Source: Marinobacter panjinensis
GTDB lineage: Bacteria; Pseudomonadota; Gammaproteobacteria; Pseudomonadales; Oleiphilaceae
Assembly: GCF_005298175.1 (NCBI RefSeq)
Contig: NZ_SZYH01000001.1
Span: 2,976,001 to 3,040,000, forward strand
Direction: 5' to 3'
Length of the DNA stretch: 64,000 nt
The position numbers were made by a program, and so were the translations under genes. The notes beneath the pieces are model-generated. The model saw only the letters and a program-made list of their open reading frames with translations, had not been told where the DNA came from and did not search any database. Numbering within the stretch: position 1 is the stretch's first letter; every line of letters starts with the position of its first letter. Shown in pieces: positions 36,475-44,888 of the stretch.

Positions 36475-38717
36475 TCGTTCAACACCTGCGGCCCAAGCAA
36501 CCTCAGGATTTCGTCCGCGGTAGTCAGGCCGGCACGGAGCTTTTCCAGGGCATCGTCCAGAAGCACCCTCATGCCCTGTTCCCGGGCGATGGATTCTATC
36601 TGCATGGCGCTGGCGCCCTCGGTAATGGCAATCCGCAACTGATGATTCATGGTGAGCACTTCGTGGATGGCCACCCGGCCCTTGTAGCCTTTATGGCACT
36701 TGTCGCAGCCCTTGCCCCGGTAAAAGATCAGTTCCGGCGACATGAATTCGGGCCCCAGCTGTTCCAGTATTTCCGTAGGGGCCTCCGTCTGCTCGCAGCA
36801 ATGGGGGCAGATTCGCCGCACCAGGCGCTGGGCGATGATGGCCTCCAGAGTAGATGCCAGCACGAACGGCTTCAGGTTGAGGTCCAGCAGGCGAGCCACA
36901 GTGGCGGCGGCGGAACTGGTGTGCAAGGTGGAGTACACCAGGTGGCCGGTCATGGCAGCGTGGAAGGCGACGTCGGCGGTTTCCTCGTCGCGGATTTCAC
37001 CCAGCAGGATTACGTCCGGATCCTGTCGCAGAATCGCACGGAGTACGCTGGCAAAGCTCAGGCCGATACGGTCCTTTACCGGTACCTGGCCCGCCATGTC
37101 CACGTGAAACTCCACCGGGTCTTCGATGGTGACGTAATTGCGCTCCGGTGACGCATTGTGTTGCAGCAGGGCATACAGGGTGGTGGTCTTGCCACTGCCG
37201 GTGGGGCCGGTGGCCAGGATAATGCCCTGGGGTTTGGCCACCACATGCAGCAGGCGCTTCAGATTGTGCTCCGACAGGCCCATGTCTTCCAGGGACTGGG
37301 CGGAGGACTGCCGCTCCAGAACCCGCATGACCACTTTTTCGCCATTGATGGTGGGCAGGGTGGAAATCCGCAGGTCGACAATCTTCATCGGCGTCTTGAC
37401 GGTGATGCGCCCGTCCTGGGGCTTGCGCCTTTCGGTAATGTCCAGCTCCGCCATCACCTTGATGCGGGACACTACTGACATCAGCAGGTTGGTGGGGATG
37501 TGGATCTTGTCCTGCAGCACGCCGTCAATGCGGTAACGCACCACCAGCGACTTGGTGCGGGGGTGTACGTGGATATCGCTGGCCCCCAGGCGCAGGGCTT
37601 CCAGGATGATGGCATTGACCAGGCGTATGGCCGGTGGCTCCTCGGAACTGCCCAGCAACTGCTCCAGAGATTCGTTGTCACTGTCTTCGTCCAGGACAAT
37701 TTCAATGCCCTCGTAAGGGTCATCGGTGCCTACCTTGGTGGCGATGTCGTCCAGCTCGCTGGTTTCGCCGAAAATCTCCGTCAGCTTGGCCTGCATCTGG
37801 GTGGTTTCGCACAGCAGCGGGTGGATGGTGTAGCCGGTCATAAACCCCAGTTCGTCAATCAGGTTCACGTCCATCGGGTCGACCATGGCCAGGCGTAATC
37901 GCTGGCCCTGAACTCTTAGTGGCAGCACTAGCTGGCGGGTGCAGATTTTCTGGGGCACCAGCGACATCAGGGCCGGGTCGGGCTGGAATTCGCGGAGATC
38001 GATTTCCTCGAACAGCATATCGTCCCGCAGCATCTCGAATACCTTGCGGAAGTCGACCCACTCATGCTTGAGCAACTGGCGGACCACGGGGGTTTTATGG
38101 CTCTGCATTTCCCGGTGCAGCTGCTGGATCTGCTGGGGGTTCAGCCAGCCTTTCTTGTGCAGCAGGATGGCAAGCTGGCTGCGGTTGGTGGCCGTCAGCT
38201 TGCTGATGGTTTCCAGGTCCTTGTGCTGTTTTTTGGTCTGTTGCTCCAGGGCCCGTGTGCGCTGGATCAGTTCATACTGTTCCAGGGCCAGGGCGATGGT
38301 CAGGCGAATATCGTCATCATTCCAGGGCTTGAGAATGAAACGGTAAACCGCCCCTTCCTTGATCGAGCCCATCACGGCATCGGTATTGGCGTGTCCAGTC
38401 AGCATGATGCGGATGGTGTTCGGCCAGCGTTCGCGAACGTCCTTCAGTAATTCGCTGCCGTTCATGCCGGGCATCATGAAATCGGTCATGATCAGCTCGA
38501 CCGGCTGTTTTTCCATGATACGCAGGGCTTCATTGCCATTGTTGGCAAACAGCAGTTCGTAATTCTCGCGCTGGAACACCCGACGCAGGGACGCCAGGAT
38601 ATTGGGTTCGTCATCCACCAGCAGCAGCCGGTAGGGCGCTTTCTTCTGCTCGGTTACGGGATCGGAATTGTCATCCGGCTCCTGATTGAAGAACAGCGAG
38701 GCGTAGCGTTTGGCCAT
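36471..38717 (-). CDS. REC-fused GspE/PilB-type motor ATPase
   Basis: Residues about 30-150 (numbered from a TTG two codons upstream) form a REC domain (VDDEPN, phospho-Asp81 in MTDFMMPGMNG, Lys132 in KPWND). Residues about 180-320 resemble an MshEN/GspE N-terminal domain, which binds c-di-GMP in MshE. Residues about 360-730 are the type II secretion/type IV pilus ATPase: Walker A GPTGSGKT (506-513), Asp box IEDPVE, LGEIRDEETA, and zinc Cys pairs CPHC (639) and CDKC (673). Start ATG 38717 has AAGGA upstream. No pilus or secretion genes are near. It is the natural candidate effector of the operon. Confidence 0.9.
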   Translation of the reverse strand: MAKRYASLFFNQEPDDNSDPVTEQKKAPYRLLLVDDEPNILASLRRVFQRENYELLFANNGNEALRIMEKQPVELIMTDFMMPGMNGSELLKDVRERWPNTIRIMLTGHANTDAVMGSIKEGAVYRFILKPWNDDDIRLTIALALEQYELIQRTRALEQQTKKQHKDLETISKLTATNRSQLAILLHKKGWLNPQQIQQLHREMQSHKTPVVRQLLKHEWVDFRKVFEMLRDDMLFEEIDLREFQPDPALMSLVPQKICTRQLVLPLRVQGQRLRLAMVDPMDVNLIDELGFMTGYTIHPLLCETTQMQAKLTEIFGETSELDDIATKVGTDDPYEGIEIVLDEDSDNESLEQLLGSSEEPPAIRLVNAIILEALRLGASDIHVHPRTKSLVVRYRIDGVLQDKIHIPTNLLMSVVSRIKVMAELDITERRKPQDGRITVKTPMKIVDLRISTLPTINGEKVVMRVLERQSSAQSLEDMGLSEHNLKRLLHVVAKPQGIILATGPTGSGKTTTLYALLQHNASPERNYVTIEDPVEFHVDMAGQVPVKDRIGLSFASVLRAILRQDPDVILLGEIRDEETADVAFHAAMTGHLVYSTLHTSSAAATVARLLDLNLKPFVLASTLEAIIAQRLVRRICPHCCEQTEAPTEILEQLGPEFMSPELIFYRGKGCDKCHKGYKGRVAIHEVLTMNHQLRIAITEGASAMQIESIAREQGMRVLLDDALEKLRAGLTTADEILRLLGPQVLNE

Positions 38718-38726
38718 GATCAATCC

Positions 38727-39884
38727 TTAACTGACCGGCAGCAACAGGGTGACACGGGTGCCCGTACCTTCCCTGCTGTCGATCTGAATGGTGCCCCGGT
38801 GAGCGCGTACCGTATCCCGGGCAACGGTCAGGCCCAGGCCGGTGCCCGACCCTACCGGTCGGCTGGTATAAAAGGCGTCGAAGACCTGTTCGCGATTGGC
38901 TTCGGGAATGCCGCAGCCGTTATCCTGGATCACTATCCGGATACCGTCACTGTCGACACTGGTTTTCGCGAGGATCCGCCCGGCCCTGCCCTCAGCCCCG
39001 GCCTCCTGTTCCTGACTTTTGAGCGCCTGTGCGGCATTGTCGAGCAGGTTGTAAAAGGTTTGCGACAATCGCGACGGGTGTCCCGATATTTTTGGCAGTT
39101 CGCCCGGCTTCTCCAGAATCTCCAGATCCTGGCCATAGTCAGTCTGGAGCAGATGCACGGCACTGGCCAGCAACTCGTTGACGTCACACAGGGTATAGTC
39201 GGCCTGGTCAATGCTGGAGAAGGTTTTCAGGTCCGAGACAATGCTGGCGATACGGCGGGCGCCGTCGGAAGACTCTCCAATCAGGTCGGCGAAATCCTCC
39301 AGCAGTTCCCGGTTCTGGTCGGAATCCGGAACCAGCTCCCGCAAATCGTTAAGGTATTCCCTGGCTACCTTGAGGTTGCTGGATATAAAGCCGATGGGGT
39401 TGTTGATCTCATGGGCCACGCCCGCCGCCAGCTGCCCGACGGAGCGCAGTCGCGCGCTCTCGTACAGATCCATCTGCGCCTGTTTGATCACCGTTACCTG
39501 CTCATCCACCTTGTCCTGCAGCTGGTCGGACAGCGCACGGTAGCGGGCTTCCGAGGCCTTCAGGGCCTCGTTCTGCTTCTGCAGTTCGGCGTAGCTGGCC
39601 TCGGTGGTGTCGTGGTGCAGGTTGGCAGCCAGCCGATACTTGGCAATGAACATCATCAGAAACGACACCAGGTCCGCGGCAGCAAGACGCTCCTGTTCGG
39701 AGCTGCCGCCGGACAGCCAGCCCACGGTTTCCAGATTGAATTCCAGCGCCAGCGCATCCGCTTTTCTGTCGCTGCCAATCTCGACGGGGTCACGGCACAG
39801 GGCGCTGAGCATCCGGTTCAGACGCTGCAGTTGATCGCTGGAGAGCAGATCTTCGAGTGTAGGGTCGTCTTCAAAGTTACGCAC
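38727..39884 (-). CDS. cytoplasmic sensor histidine kinase
   Basis: A 385-residue soluble kinase of the NtrB-like class. N-terminal helical part (about 1-90), coiled coil (about 95-140), HisKA with His158 in AAGVAHEINNPIGFISSN, and HATPase_c (about 255-383: NLLDNAAQAL, DNGCGIP, GTGLGLTVARD). No membrane helix or recognised sensor domain. Its start overlaps the MglA-like GTPase gene by 8 nt and its stop lies 9 nt before REC-GspE, so it is placed to phosphorylate that ATPase's REC domain, perhaps in response to the GTPase state. Confidence 0.88.
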   Translation of the reverse strand: MRNFEDDPTLEDLLSSDQLQRLNRMLSALCRDPVEIGSDRKADALALEFNLETVGWLSGGSSEQERLAAADLVSFLMMFIAKYRLAANLHHDTTEASYAELQKQNEALKASEARYRALSDQLQDKVDEQVTVIKQAQMDLYESARLRSVGQLAAGVAHEINNPIGFISSNLKVAREYLNDLRELVPDSDQNRELLEDFADLIGESSDGARRIASIVSDLKTFSSIDQADYTLCDVNELLASAVHLLQTDYGQDLEILEKPGELPKISGHPSRLSQTFYNLLDNAAQALKSQEQEAGAEGRAGRILAKTSVDSDGIRIVIQDNGCGIPEANREQVFDAFYTSRPVGSGTGLGLTVARDTVRAHRGTIQIDSREGTGTRVTLLLPVS

Positions 39885-40545
39885 GAATTTCCTCGCTGGC
39901 GGCGCTCAGTTGCCGGATAAACGTGTTGCGGTCAATGCCGTGATCAGTGTCCAGGGCGAATTCCCGGTCCACTTCGGTGTAGAGCCGGTCCAGCAGTATC
40001 CGGAAAGTCTCCAGAACCCCCTTGCCATGAAGGGCGGATGCCATCTGCAGCGGTGCCCAGGGCGTTTCAGCCCAGCGCTGCTGGAGTTCAGCCTCGCCAG
40101 CCACGCCGGGGAGATCGCGCTTGTTGAACTGGACTGCCATGGGCAGGGTGTCGATATCCAGCCCGACCTTCTCCAGGTTTTCCTCCAGGTTTCCGAACGC
40201 CGTGGCGTTATTGTCCTGCTGGCTGGTCTGGGAGTCCGCCACAAACACCACGGCGTCTGCGCGGGACAGCACCGCCTTGCGGGTGCTGTCATGCTGCACC
40301 TGGCCCGGCACGGTATACAGCTTCAGCCGCAGATCCAGCCCGGAATCGCCTTTCAGGCCGATGGGCAGCATATCGAAGAACAGGGTGCGGTCGTCGCGGG
40401 TCTCCAGCACCATCAGTTCGCCCTTGCGCTGTGGGTTCAGCAGGGAGTGCAGCTGCATCAGGTTGGTGGTTTTGCCACTCAGGGCAGGGCCGTAAAACAC
40501 CACCTTCAGGGCCAGCCTGTTGTCTTCAGGACTATGATACGCCAT
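39877..40545 (-). CDS. MglA-like small Ras-family GTPase
   Basis: The 222-residue product closely follows MglA of Myxococcus: P-loop GPALSGKTTNL (19-29), RTLFFDMLPIGL (switch region), YTVPGQ with VPGQ as G3, VVFVADSQ, and FNKRD as G4. MglA sets cell polarity and controls type IV pili and gliding by GTP/GDP cycling. No MglB (roadblock) GAP gene is adjacent. A C-terminal extension of about 25 residues beyond MglA is present. It overlaps the kinase gene downstream and lies 7 nt after the REC gene upstream, so it is part of the operon. Confidence 0.88.
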   Translation of the reverse strand: MAYHSPEDNRLALKVVFYGPALSGKTTNLMQLHSLLNPQRKGELMVLETRDDRTLFFDMLPIGLKGDSGLDLRLKLYTVPGQVQHDSTRKAVLSRADAVVFVADSQTSQQDNNATAFGNLEENLEKVGLDIDTLPMAVQFNKRDLPGVAGEAELQQRWAETPWAPLQMASALHGKGVLETFRILLDRLYTEVDREFALDTDHGIDRNTFIRQLSAASEEIRA

Positions 40546-40552
40546 CAGAACC

Positions 40553-41077
40553 TCACTGGTCGCCGATCAGCACGGAGCCGTCAGCATCGCGATGAACGCG
40601 GGTAATGCCCGGGTTATCCTTTTCCAGGCGCAGCAGTTCCTGCTCCCGGGCCTTGATCATCTGGCGCTGGGCGGTCACTTCATCCAGCAGGCGCTGGTTT
40701 TCGGACTTCAGCTCGTAGATATCAATGGCGGATTTGATGGCAGCGACTACCTCGTAGTCATCCCAGGGCTTGGACAGGTAGCGATAGACCTCCGCCTGAT
40801 TGATGGCCTTGATCATGGAATTGCGGTCGCCGTACGCGCTCAATACGAGTCGAACGGCGTTTGGCTGGCGCTGTTTGGCAAACTGCAAATAGGTTACGCC
40901 ATCGGCAGTAGGCATCTGATAGTCGGAGATAATGACGGCATAGTTGTGCTCCAGTAGTCCGCCCAGCGCTGCCTCGACGTTGTCATAGGTATGAATCTCC
41001 CAGCCGTTGGGGCGCAGCAGGCGCTTGAGGGCACTAAGGATATTGGGTTCATCGTCCACCAGCTGAATTTTTATCAT
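40553..41077 (-). CDS. response regulator: REC plus coiled coil
   Basis: A 174-residue protein with a REC domain (about 1-120; VDDEPN, Asp52 in ISDYQMPTADG, Lys in SKPWDD) and a C-terminal coiled coil (about 122-155) but no DNA-binding or enzyme domain. Its REC closely resembles those of REC-GspE, the REC/HD-GYP protein and the C-terminal REC of the LOV protein (shared VDDExNIL and KPWxD). Its start overlaps the upstream gene by 4 nt. A role like RomR, a REC protein partnered with MglA, is possible but only inferred. Confidence 0.85.
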   Translation of the reverse strand: MIKIQLVDDEPNILSALKRLLRPNGWEIHTYDNVEAALGGLLEHNYAVIISDYQMPTADGVTYLQFAKQRQPNAVRLVLSAYGDRNSMIKAINQAEVYRYLSKPWDDYEVVAAIKSAIDIYELKSENQRLLDEVTAQRQMIKAREQELLRLEKDNPGITRVHRDADGSVLIGDQ

Positions 41078-42420
41078 GATGCTGTCTCCGTTTCTTCCTC
41101 GTCCGGACGGTGCACATACACCGTGTAGTGGGTACCGTCCGGTTCGCCTTTTTCGAACGCCACCAGTTTGTCGATAAGTAGGGATGTCAGTTCCTTGCCT
41201 TCGTTCAGCAACAGCATGCCGGACGCCGCATAAAGGTTGCGGGCCAGTATCATGCCTGCCTTCAGCCGCAGGGTGTCGAGCGCCGCGATATCTGGGTCTT
41301 CATGCTCTACATCGGGAGCGACCTCAATGCACACTTCAAGGAAGCGGTCCGCAATCTCCGGATCGTAAAGCCGTTCGCGGTAGCGCTTGATCAGTTTCAG
41401 GGCATTATCACGGGAAACCCGGCGCTCCAGGATCAGGCCGTACTGTAGCTCGATGAAATCCACGGCCAGCCGGAGGATACGGGAGCCCAGGGGGATCTCG
41501 GTGCCTTCCAGTCTTTCAGGAACGCCGTAGCCGTTCCATTTTTCCTGATGGTGGCGGATGATTCGCGCGGTTTCTTTCAGGGGCTCCAGGGCCATCAACA
41601 GCTGTTCACTGTTGACCGGGTATTTCAGGAACTCCAGGCGCTGCCCTTTGGTGAGCAGATCGGACGGGGCCTTGAACAGCTCGTCGGGCCAGCTCAGCTT
41701 GCCGAGATTGTAGAGGGCGGCCGCCATATACAGGTCCCGTGAGAGGTCTTGGTCCAGCTGGTGGTATTCGGCATAGGCCTTCACCAGGCCGATTACCTTG
41801 GCGTTGGGCTGGCGGTTGGCCGGCAGCCGCTTGTTGATCAGCGTGGAAAAGACCTCGGTGGTGGTGACATAGCTTTGCTTCAGTTCTGTGTACGCCGCAT
41901 CCAGCATGTCTGCGGTTTCCTTAAGTTCTTCGGTGCGGGCCTGTACCTTCTCCTCCAGGCTGGCATTGAGCGCCTGCAGCTCCTTGTTCTGCTTGCGGGT
42001 CAGCTTCTCCAGGGCCAGCCGGCGACGTTCCGAGTACTGGAAGGCAAGGGCCTGGCGAATCACCAGTTTCAGTTCTTCGTCGTCCCAGGGCTTGCTGATG
42101 TAGCGGTATATCTGACCGTCGTTAATGGCCTTGATGGTGGAATTGATGTCCGCGTATCCGGTCAGCAGTATGCGAATACACCAGGGCCACTTCTTCTTGA
42201 TCTCGGACAGCAGGGTAGGGCCGTCCATACCGGGCATGCGGGCATCCGAGATGACCAGGTCAAATTTCTGGTCATTGAGCAACACCAGCGCTTCCTCTCC
42301 GGAGGCGGCCGTGCGGATGTCGTAGGGCTCCTTGCGGAGTATCCTTTGCAGGCTGCGGAGGATGTTTTCCTCGTCATCCACCAGTAGCAGGCTGGCATTG
42401 GAGGGAAGAGACTCTGCCAT
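41074..42420 (-). CDS. response regulator: REC plus degenerate HD-GYP
   Basis: REC (about 10-125, Asp59 in ISDARMPGMDG), coiled coil (about 130-185), then an HD-GYP-like region (about 190-370). The catalytic motifs are eroded: LLHDIGK reads ALYNLGKLSWPD, and HHExxDGSGYP reads HHQEKWNGYGVPERL. It therefore probably lacks phosphodiesterase activity. A C-terminal segment (about 375-448) resembles the C-terminal part of related regulators. Start ATG 42420 is preceded by GGGGCT and overlaps the kinase gene upstream by a few bases around its stop. Length 448. Confidence 0.82.
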   Translation of the reverse strand: MAESLPSNASLLLVDDEENILRSLQRILRKEPYDIRTAASGEEALVLLNDQKFDLVISDARMPGMDGPTLLSEIKKKWPWCIRILLTGYADINSTIKAINDGQIYRYISKPWDDEELKLVIRQALAFQYSERRRLALEKLTRKQNKELQALNASLEEKVQARTEELKETADMLDAAYTELKQSYVTTTEVFSTLINKRLPANRQPNAKVIGLVKAYAEYHQLDQDLSRDLYMAAALYNLGKLSWPDELFKAPSDLLTKGQRLEFLKYPVNSEQLLMALEPLKETARIIRHHQEKWNGYGVPERLEGTEIPLGSRILRLAVDFIELQYGLILERRVSRDNALKLIKRYRERLYDPEIADRFLEVCIEVAPDVEHEDPDIAALDTLRLKAGMILARNLYAASGMLLLNEGKELTSLLIDKLVAFEKGEPDGTHYTVYVHRPDEEETETAS

Positions 42421-42422
42421 GT

Positions 42423-43286
42423 TCAGCCCCACTCGCTGTCCGCTGTGGCCTCTGGCTGCGTCAGTGGCAGTGATATGCGGAAACAGGTGCCCTTGCCGGC
42501 AGAGGCGTGCTCCGCCGTGATGCTGCCGTTATGTTTCTGGACGATATTGAAGGACAGCGACAGCCCCAGACCGGTGCCTTTGCCGACCGGTTTGGTGGTG
42601 AAAAATGGCTCGAAAATCCGATGCAGGTTTTCCTCGGCAATACCCTTACCGTTGTCTTCTACTTCAACGACTGCCCAATTGCCGTCGCAGCGGGTGCGAA
42701 CGATGATCTCGCCAAAATCGTCGATAGCGTGGGCGGCATTTACCAACAGGTTCATGACCACCTGGTTGATCTGGGAACTGATGCACTCCACTTCAGGGAG
42801 CTCGCCAAATTCTTTGACCACAGTGGCTTTGTATTTCAGCTCGTTGTTGACCACGTTCAGGGTGGTTTCAATGCCACGATGCAGGTCCGCGAGCTTGAAT
42901 TCCTCATCGTCGATATGAGAGAAATCCTTCATTGCCGAAATGATGGTTTTGACCCGCTCGATACCCTCCCGGGATTCCGCGAGAAGATCCTTGAGATCAT
43001 CCTTCAGAAAGCTGTAATCGATATTCTTTTTAATCGCACTCAGATCTTCCAGTGATGCGCCCGCGTCCACCGCATCGGTAAGCCTGAAAAGATCTTCCAG
43101 ATAGGTGCCCAGGCTTTGCAGATTGGAGTAGACATAGCCCACGGGGTTATTGATTTCATGGGCAACCCCGGCCGCCAGCTGGCCAATGGCAGCGAGTTTT
43201 TCAGACTGCAGCAACTGCCGGTTTGCCTGCTCGAGCCTGGCGTTCAGCTGATCCTGCTGTGATGAATTGGGGTTGGTGTCCGACAT
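42423..43286 (-). CDS. sensor histidine kinase (cytoplasmic)
   Basis: First gene of the overlapping signalling operon. A 287-residue minimal kinase: short coiled coil (about 8-30), HisKA with His43 in AAGVAHEINNPVGYVYSN, and HATPase_c (about 160-280: NLLVNAAHAI, DNGKGIAEEN, GKGTGLGLSLSFN). There is no sensor domain or membrane helix. It is paralogous to the kinase at 38.7-39.9 kb. It probably phosphorylates the REC/HD-GYP protein encoded next, whose gene touches its 3' end. Confidence 0.9.
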   Translation of the reverse strand: MSDTNPNSSQQDQLNARLEQANRQLLQSEKLAAIGQLAAGVAHEINNPVGYVYSNLQSLGTYLEDLFRLTDAVDAGASLEDLSAIKKNIDYSFLKDDLKDLLAESREGIERVKTIISAMKDFSHIDDEEFKLADLHRGIETTLNVVNNELKYKATVVKEFGELPEVECISSQINQVVMNLLVNAAHAIDDFGEIIVRTRCDGNWAVVEVEDNGKGIAEENLHRIFEPFFTTKPVGKGTGLGLSLSFNIVQKHNGSITAEHASAGKGTCFRISLPLTQPEATADSEWG

Positions 43287-43485
43287 AGTGATAGCCCGTT
43301 CGGCGGAGTGTTTCGAATGTCCGGGAAAAGCCAGCTTGAAGTGCCGCGCAATACGTTTAATCGAGATATCGGTTTATTATTCTGAGCAAGGTTTCAGTGT
43401 AGTGGTTTTGATTACCTTTTAACGTTACGTTTGGTATCCGAAATATTGGTTTTATTGCCCGGTTATGTTGATCAGGAGATGGGGT

Positions 43486-43698
43486 ATGGCGGCTGCAGAT
43501 GTTCACTACCGGTTCCGATTTGGCGACAACTCCGTTTGGGAGTGTGATGTGACATCCGCGGACGGTGACCAGTCCGCTCGGACGGATAACCTTCCGGACT
43601 GGACGCGCCTGGGGTTTCACCGGTGTAGCCACTGCCCGCTGTCCACGGAGGAGTACGAGGGAGACCTGGATGACAGTTTCCGGGAATTTCTGGAGTGA
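43486..43698 (+). CDS. small Cys-containing protein, possibly truncated
   Basis: A 70-residue soluble product (ATG 43486, AGGAG nine bases upstream) with HYRFRFGDNSVWECDV, LPDWTRLGF and CSHCPL. It resembles, from memory, the N-terminal part of a small gammaproteobacterial family of unknown function in which C-x-HCPL is followed by a second Cys-Pro motif and about 40 further residues. If so, this copy has lost its C-terminal half, ending instead in STEEYEGDLDDSFREFLE. It could be a functional short version. Confidence 0.55.
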   Translation: MAAADVHYRFRFGDNSVWECDVTSADGDQSARTDNLPDWTRLGFHRCSHCPLSTEEYEGDLDDSFREFLE

Positions 43699-43872
43699 AC
43701 TGCACACAAAGTGTGAAAAAGAATGAATGTTTGTTAAATGTTGTTGAGCGCATCTTCAACAATCGGATCTTGCGCTATGATAGTTTGCTAATAAGACTAA
43801 GGTCGGAATCTGTCCTGAGCGACGATAAAGTCGGAAGACGTACTCGGGGCGTTCCTTGATCCGGTAGAGACT

Positions 43873-44883
43873 ATGTTATATCGCCTGAAAACTGATTTTC
43901 GGCTGTCCATTATTACCCTGCTCGGAATCAGTGCGCTTCTGGGTATCAGCCCGTTTGCGGTGATGCGATTTGCTCAGGGCAACATGCTGGCAGGCATCGT
44001 TGATACAACTATCATGCTCGCCATTACGGTGGGAATGGTTTATGCGTGGGTAACCGGCGATACCGATCGTACCGGCCTGGCGATGGCCATTGTAGCCTGC
44101 GCTGGTGCCGTCACGGTTGGCGCTCTCGTCGGGGAGCCTGGACTGTTCTGGTTATACCCCTGCCTGGTAAGCAGCTTCTTCCTCACCGAGCCCCGCTACG
44201 CCATATTCATTAACCTTGCTGCTGTACTCGCGCTGATGGTCCATGGCGCTGCTTTCAGTTCCACGATCCAGATGTGGTCATTTTCTGCCACTGCCGTAGT
44301 GGTCAGTTGCTGCGCTTATGTCTTCGCCCACCGCAACGAAAACCAACGTGAGCGGTTGGAGCACCTGGCCACCATTGATCCCCTGACCGGGGTCAAGAAT
44401 CGTCGCTCCATGGACGAAGAATTGGCGATGGCAGCCGCCAGTGCTGCCAGGACGGGGATCGCCTATGGCCTGGTGCTACTGGATATTGATCACTTCAAGA
44501 AGATTAACGATGAGCACGGCCACAGTGTGGGGGATGACGTGCTGACGGAAATGGTGGCACTGATTGAGCAGAACATTCGCAAGTCCGACCAGTTGTTCCG
44601 ATTCGGTGGTGAGGAATTCGTGTTGCTGATGAGCGGTGTGGATGAGACCGGGCTAAGGGCGGTGATGCATAACCTGCAACACATCATGCACAAGTTTCTG
44701 AAGCATCCGGGCGGGAAGGTGACCGCCTCGTTCGGAGTTGCCCTACTAAAAAATGGCGAAACGCCTGACGACTGGCTGGCACGGGCCGATGAAGCACTTT
44801 ATAAAGCCAAGGCCAGCGGCCGTGACCAGATTGTTTATGCGGACGATGTGTCGGCGCAGGGGCCGGCAACAGAAACAGCCTGA
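43873..44883 (+). CDS. membrane-bound diguanylate cyclase
   Basis: Six predicted membrane helices (about 12-155) form an N-terminal MASE-like sensor module, followed by a GGDEF-type domain (about 165-325). The active site reads GGEEF (245-249), and the I-site RKSD (236-239) is present, so it should synthesise c-di-GMP with product inhibition. Length 336. It is separate from the signalling operon on the opposite strand, but close by. The 174-nt upstream region has a TTGTTGA-N8-TCAACAA inverted repeat (43741-43762) that could be an operator. Confidence 0.9.
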   Translation: MLYRLKTDFRLSIITLLGISALLGISPFAVMRFAQGNMLAGIVDTTIMLAITVGMVYAWVTGDTDRTGLAMAIVACAGAVTVGALVGEPGLFWLYPCLVSSFFLTEPRYAIFINLAAVLALMVHGAAFSSTIQMWSFSATAVVVSCCAYVFAHRNENQRERLEHLATIDPLTGVKNRRSMDEELAMAAASAARTGIAYGLVLLDIDHFKKINDEHGHSVGDDVLTEMVALIEQNIRKSDQLFRFGGEEFVLLMSGVDETGLRAVMHNLQHIMHKFLKHPGGKVTASFGVALLKNGETPDDWLARADEALYKAKASGRDQIVYADDVSAQGPATETA

Positions 44884-44888
44884 CAGGG

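Noticed and set aside
38799..39920. Plus-strand frame of 373 codons opposite the kinase gene
   Set aside because: Antisense to a kinase with intact HisKA and ATPase motifs; no ribosome site or domain.
43741..43781. Promoter for the GGEEF cyclase (TATGAT with an inverted repeat upstream)
   Set aside because: No -35 box at proper spacing; only the inverted repeat is noted, within the gene entry.
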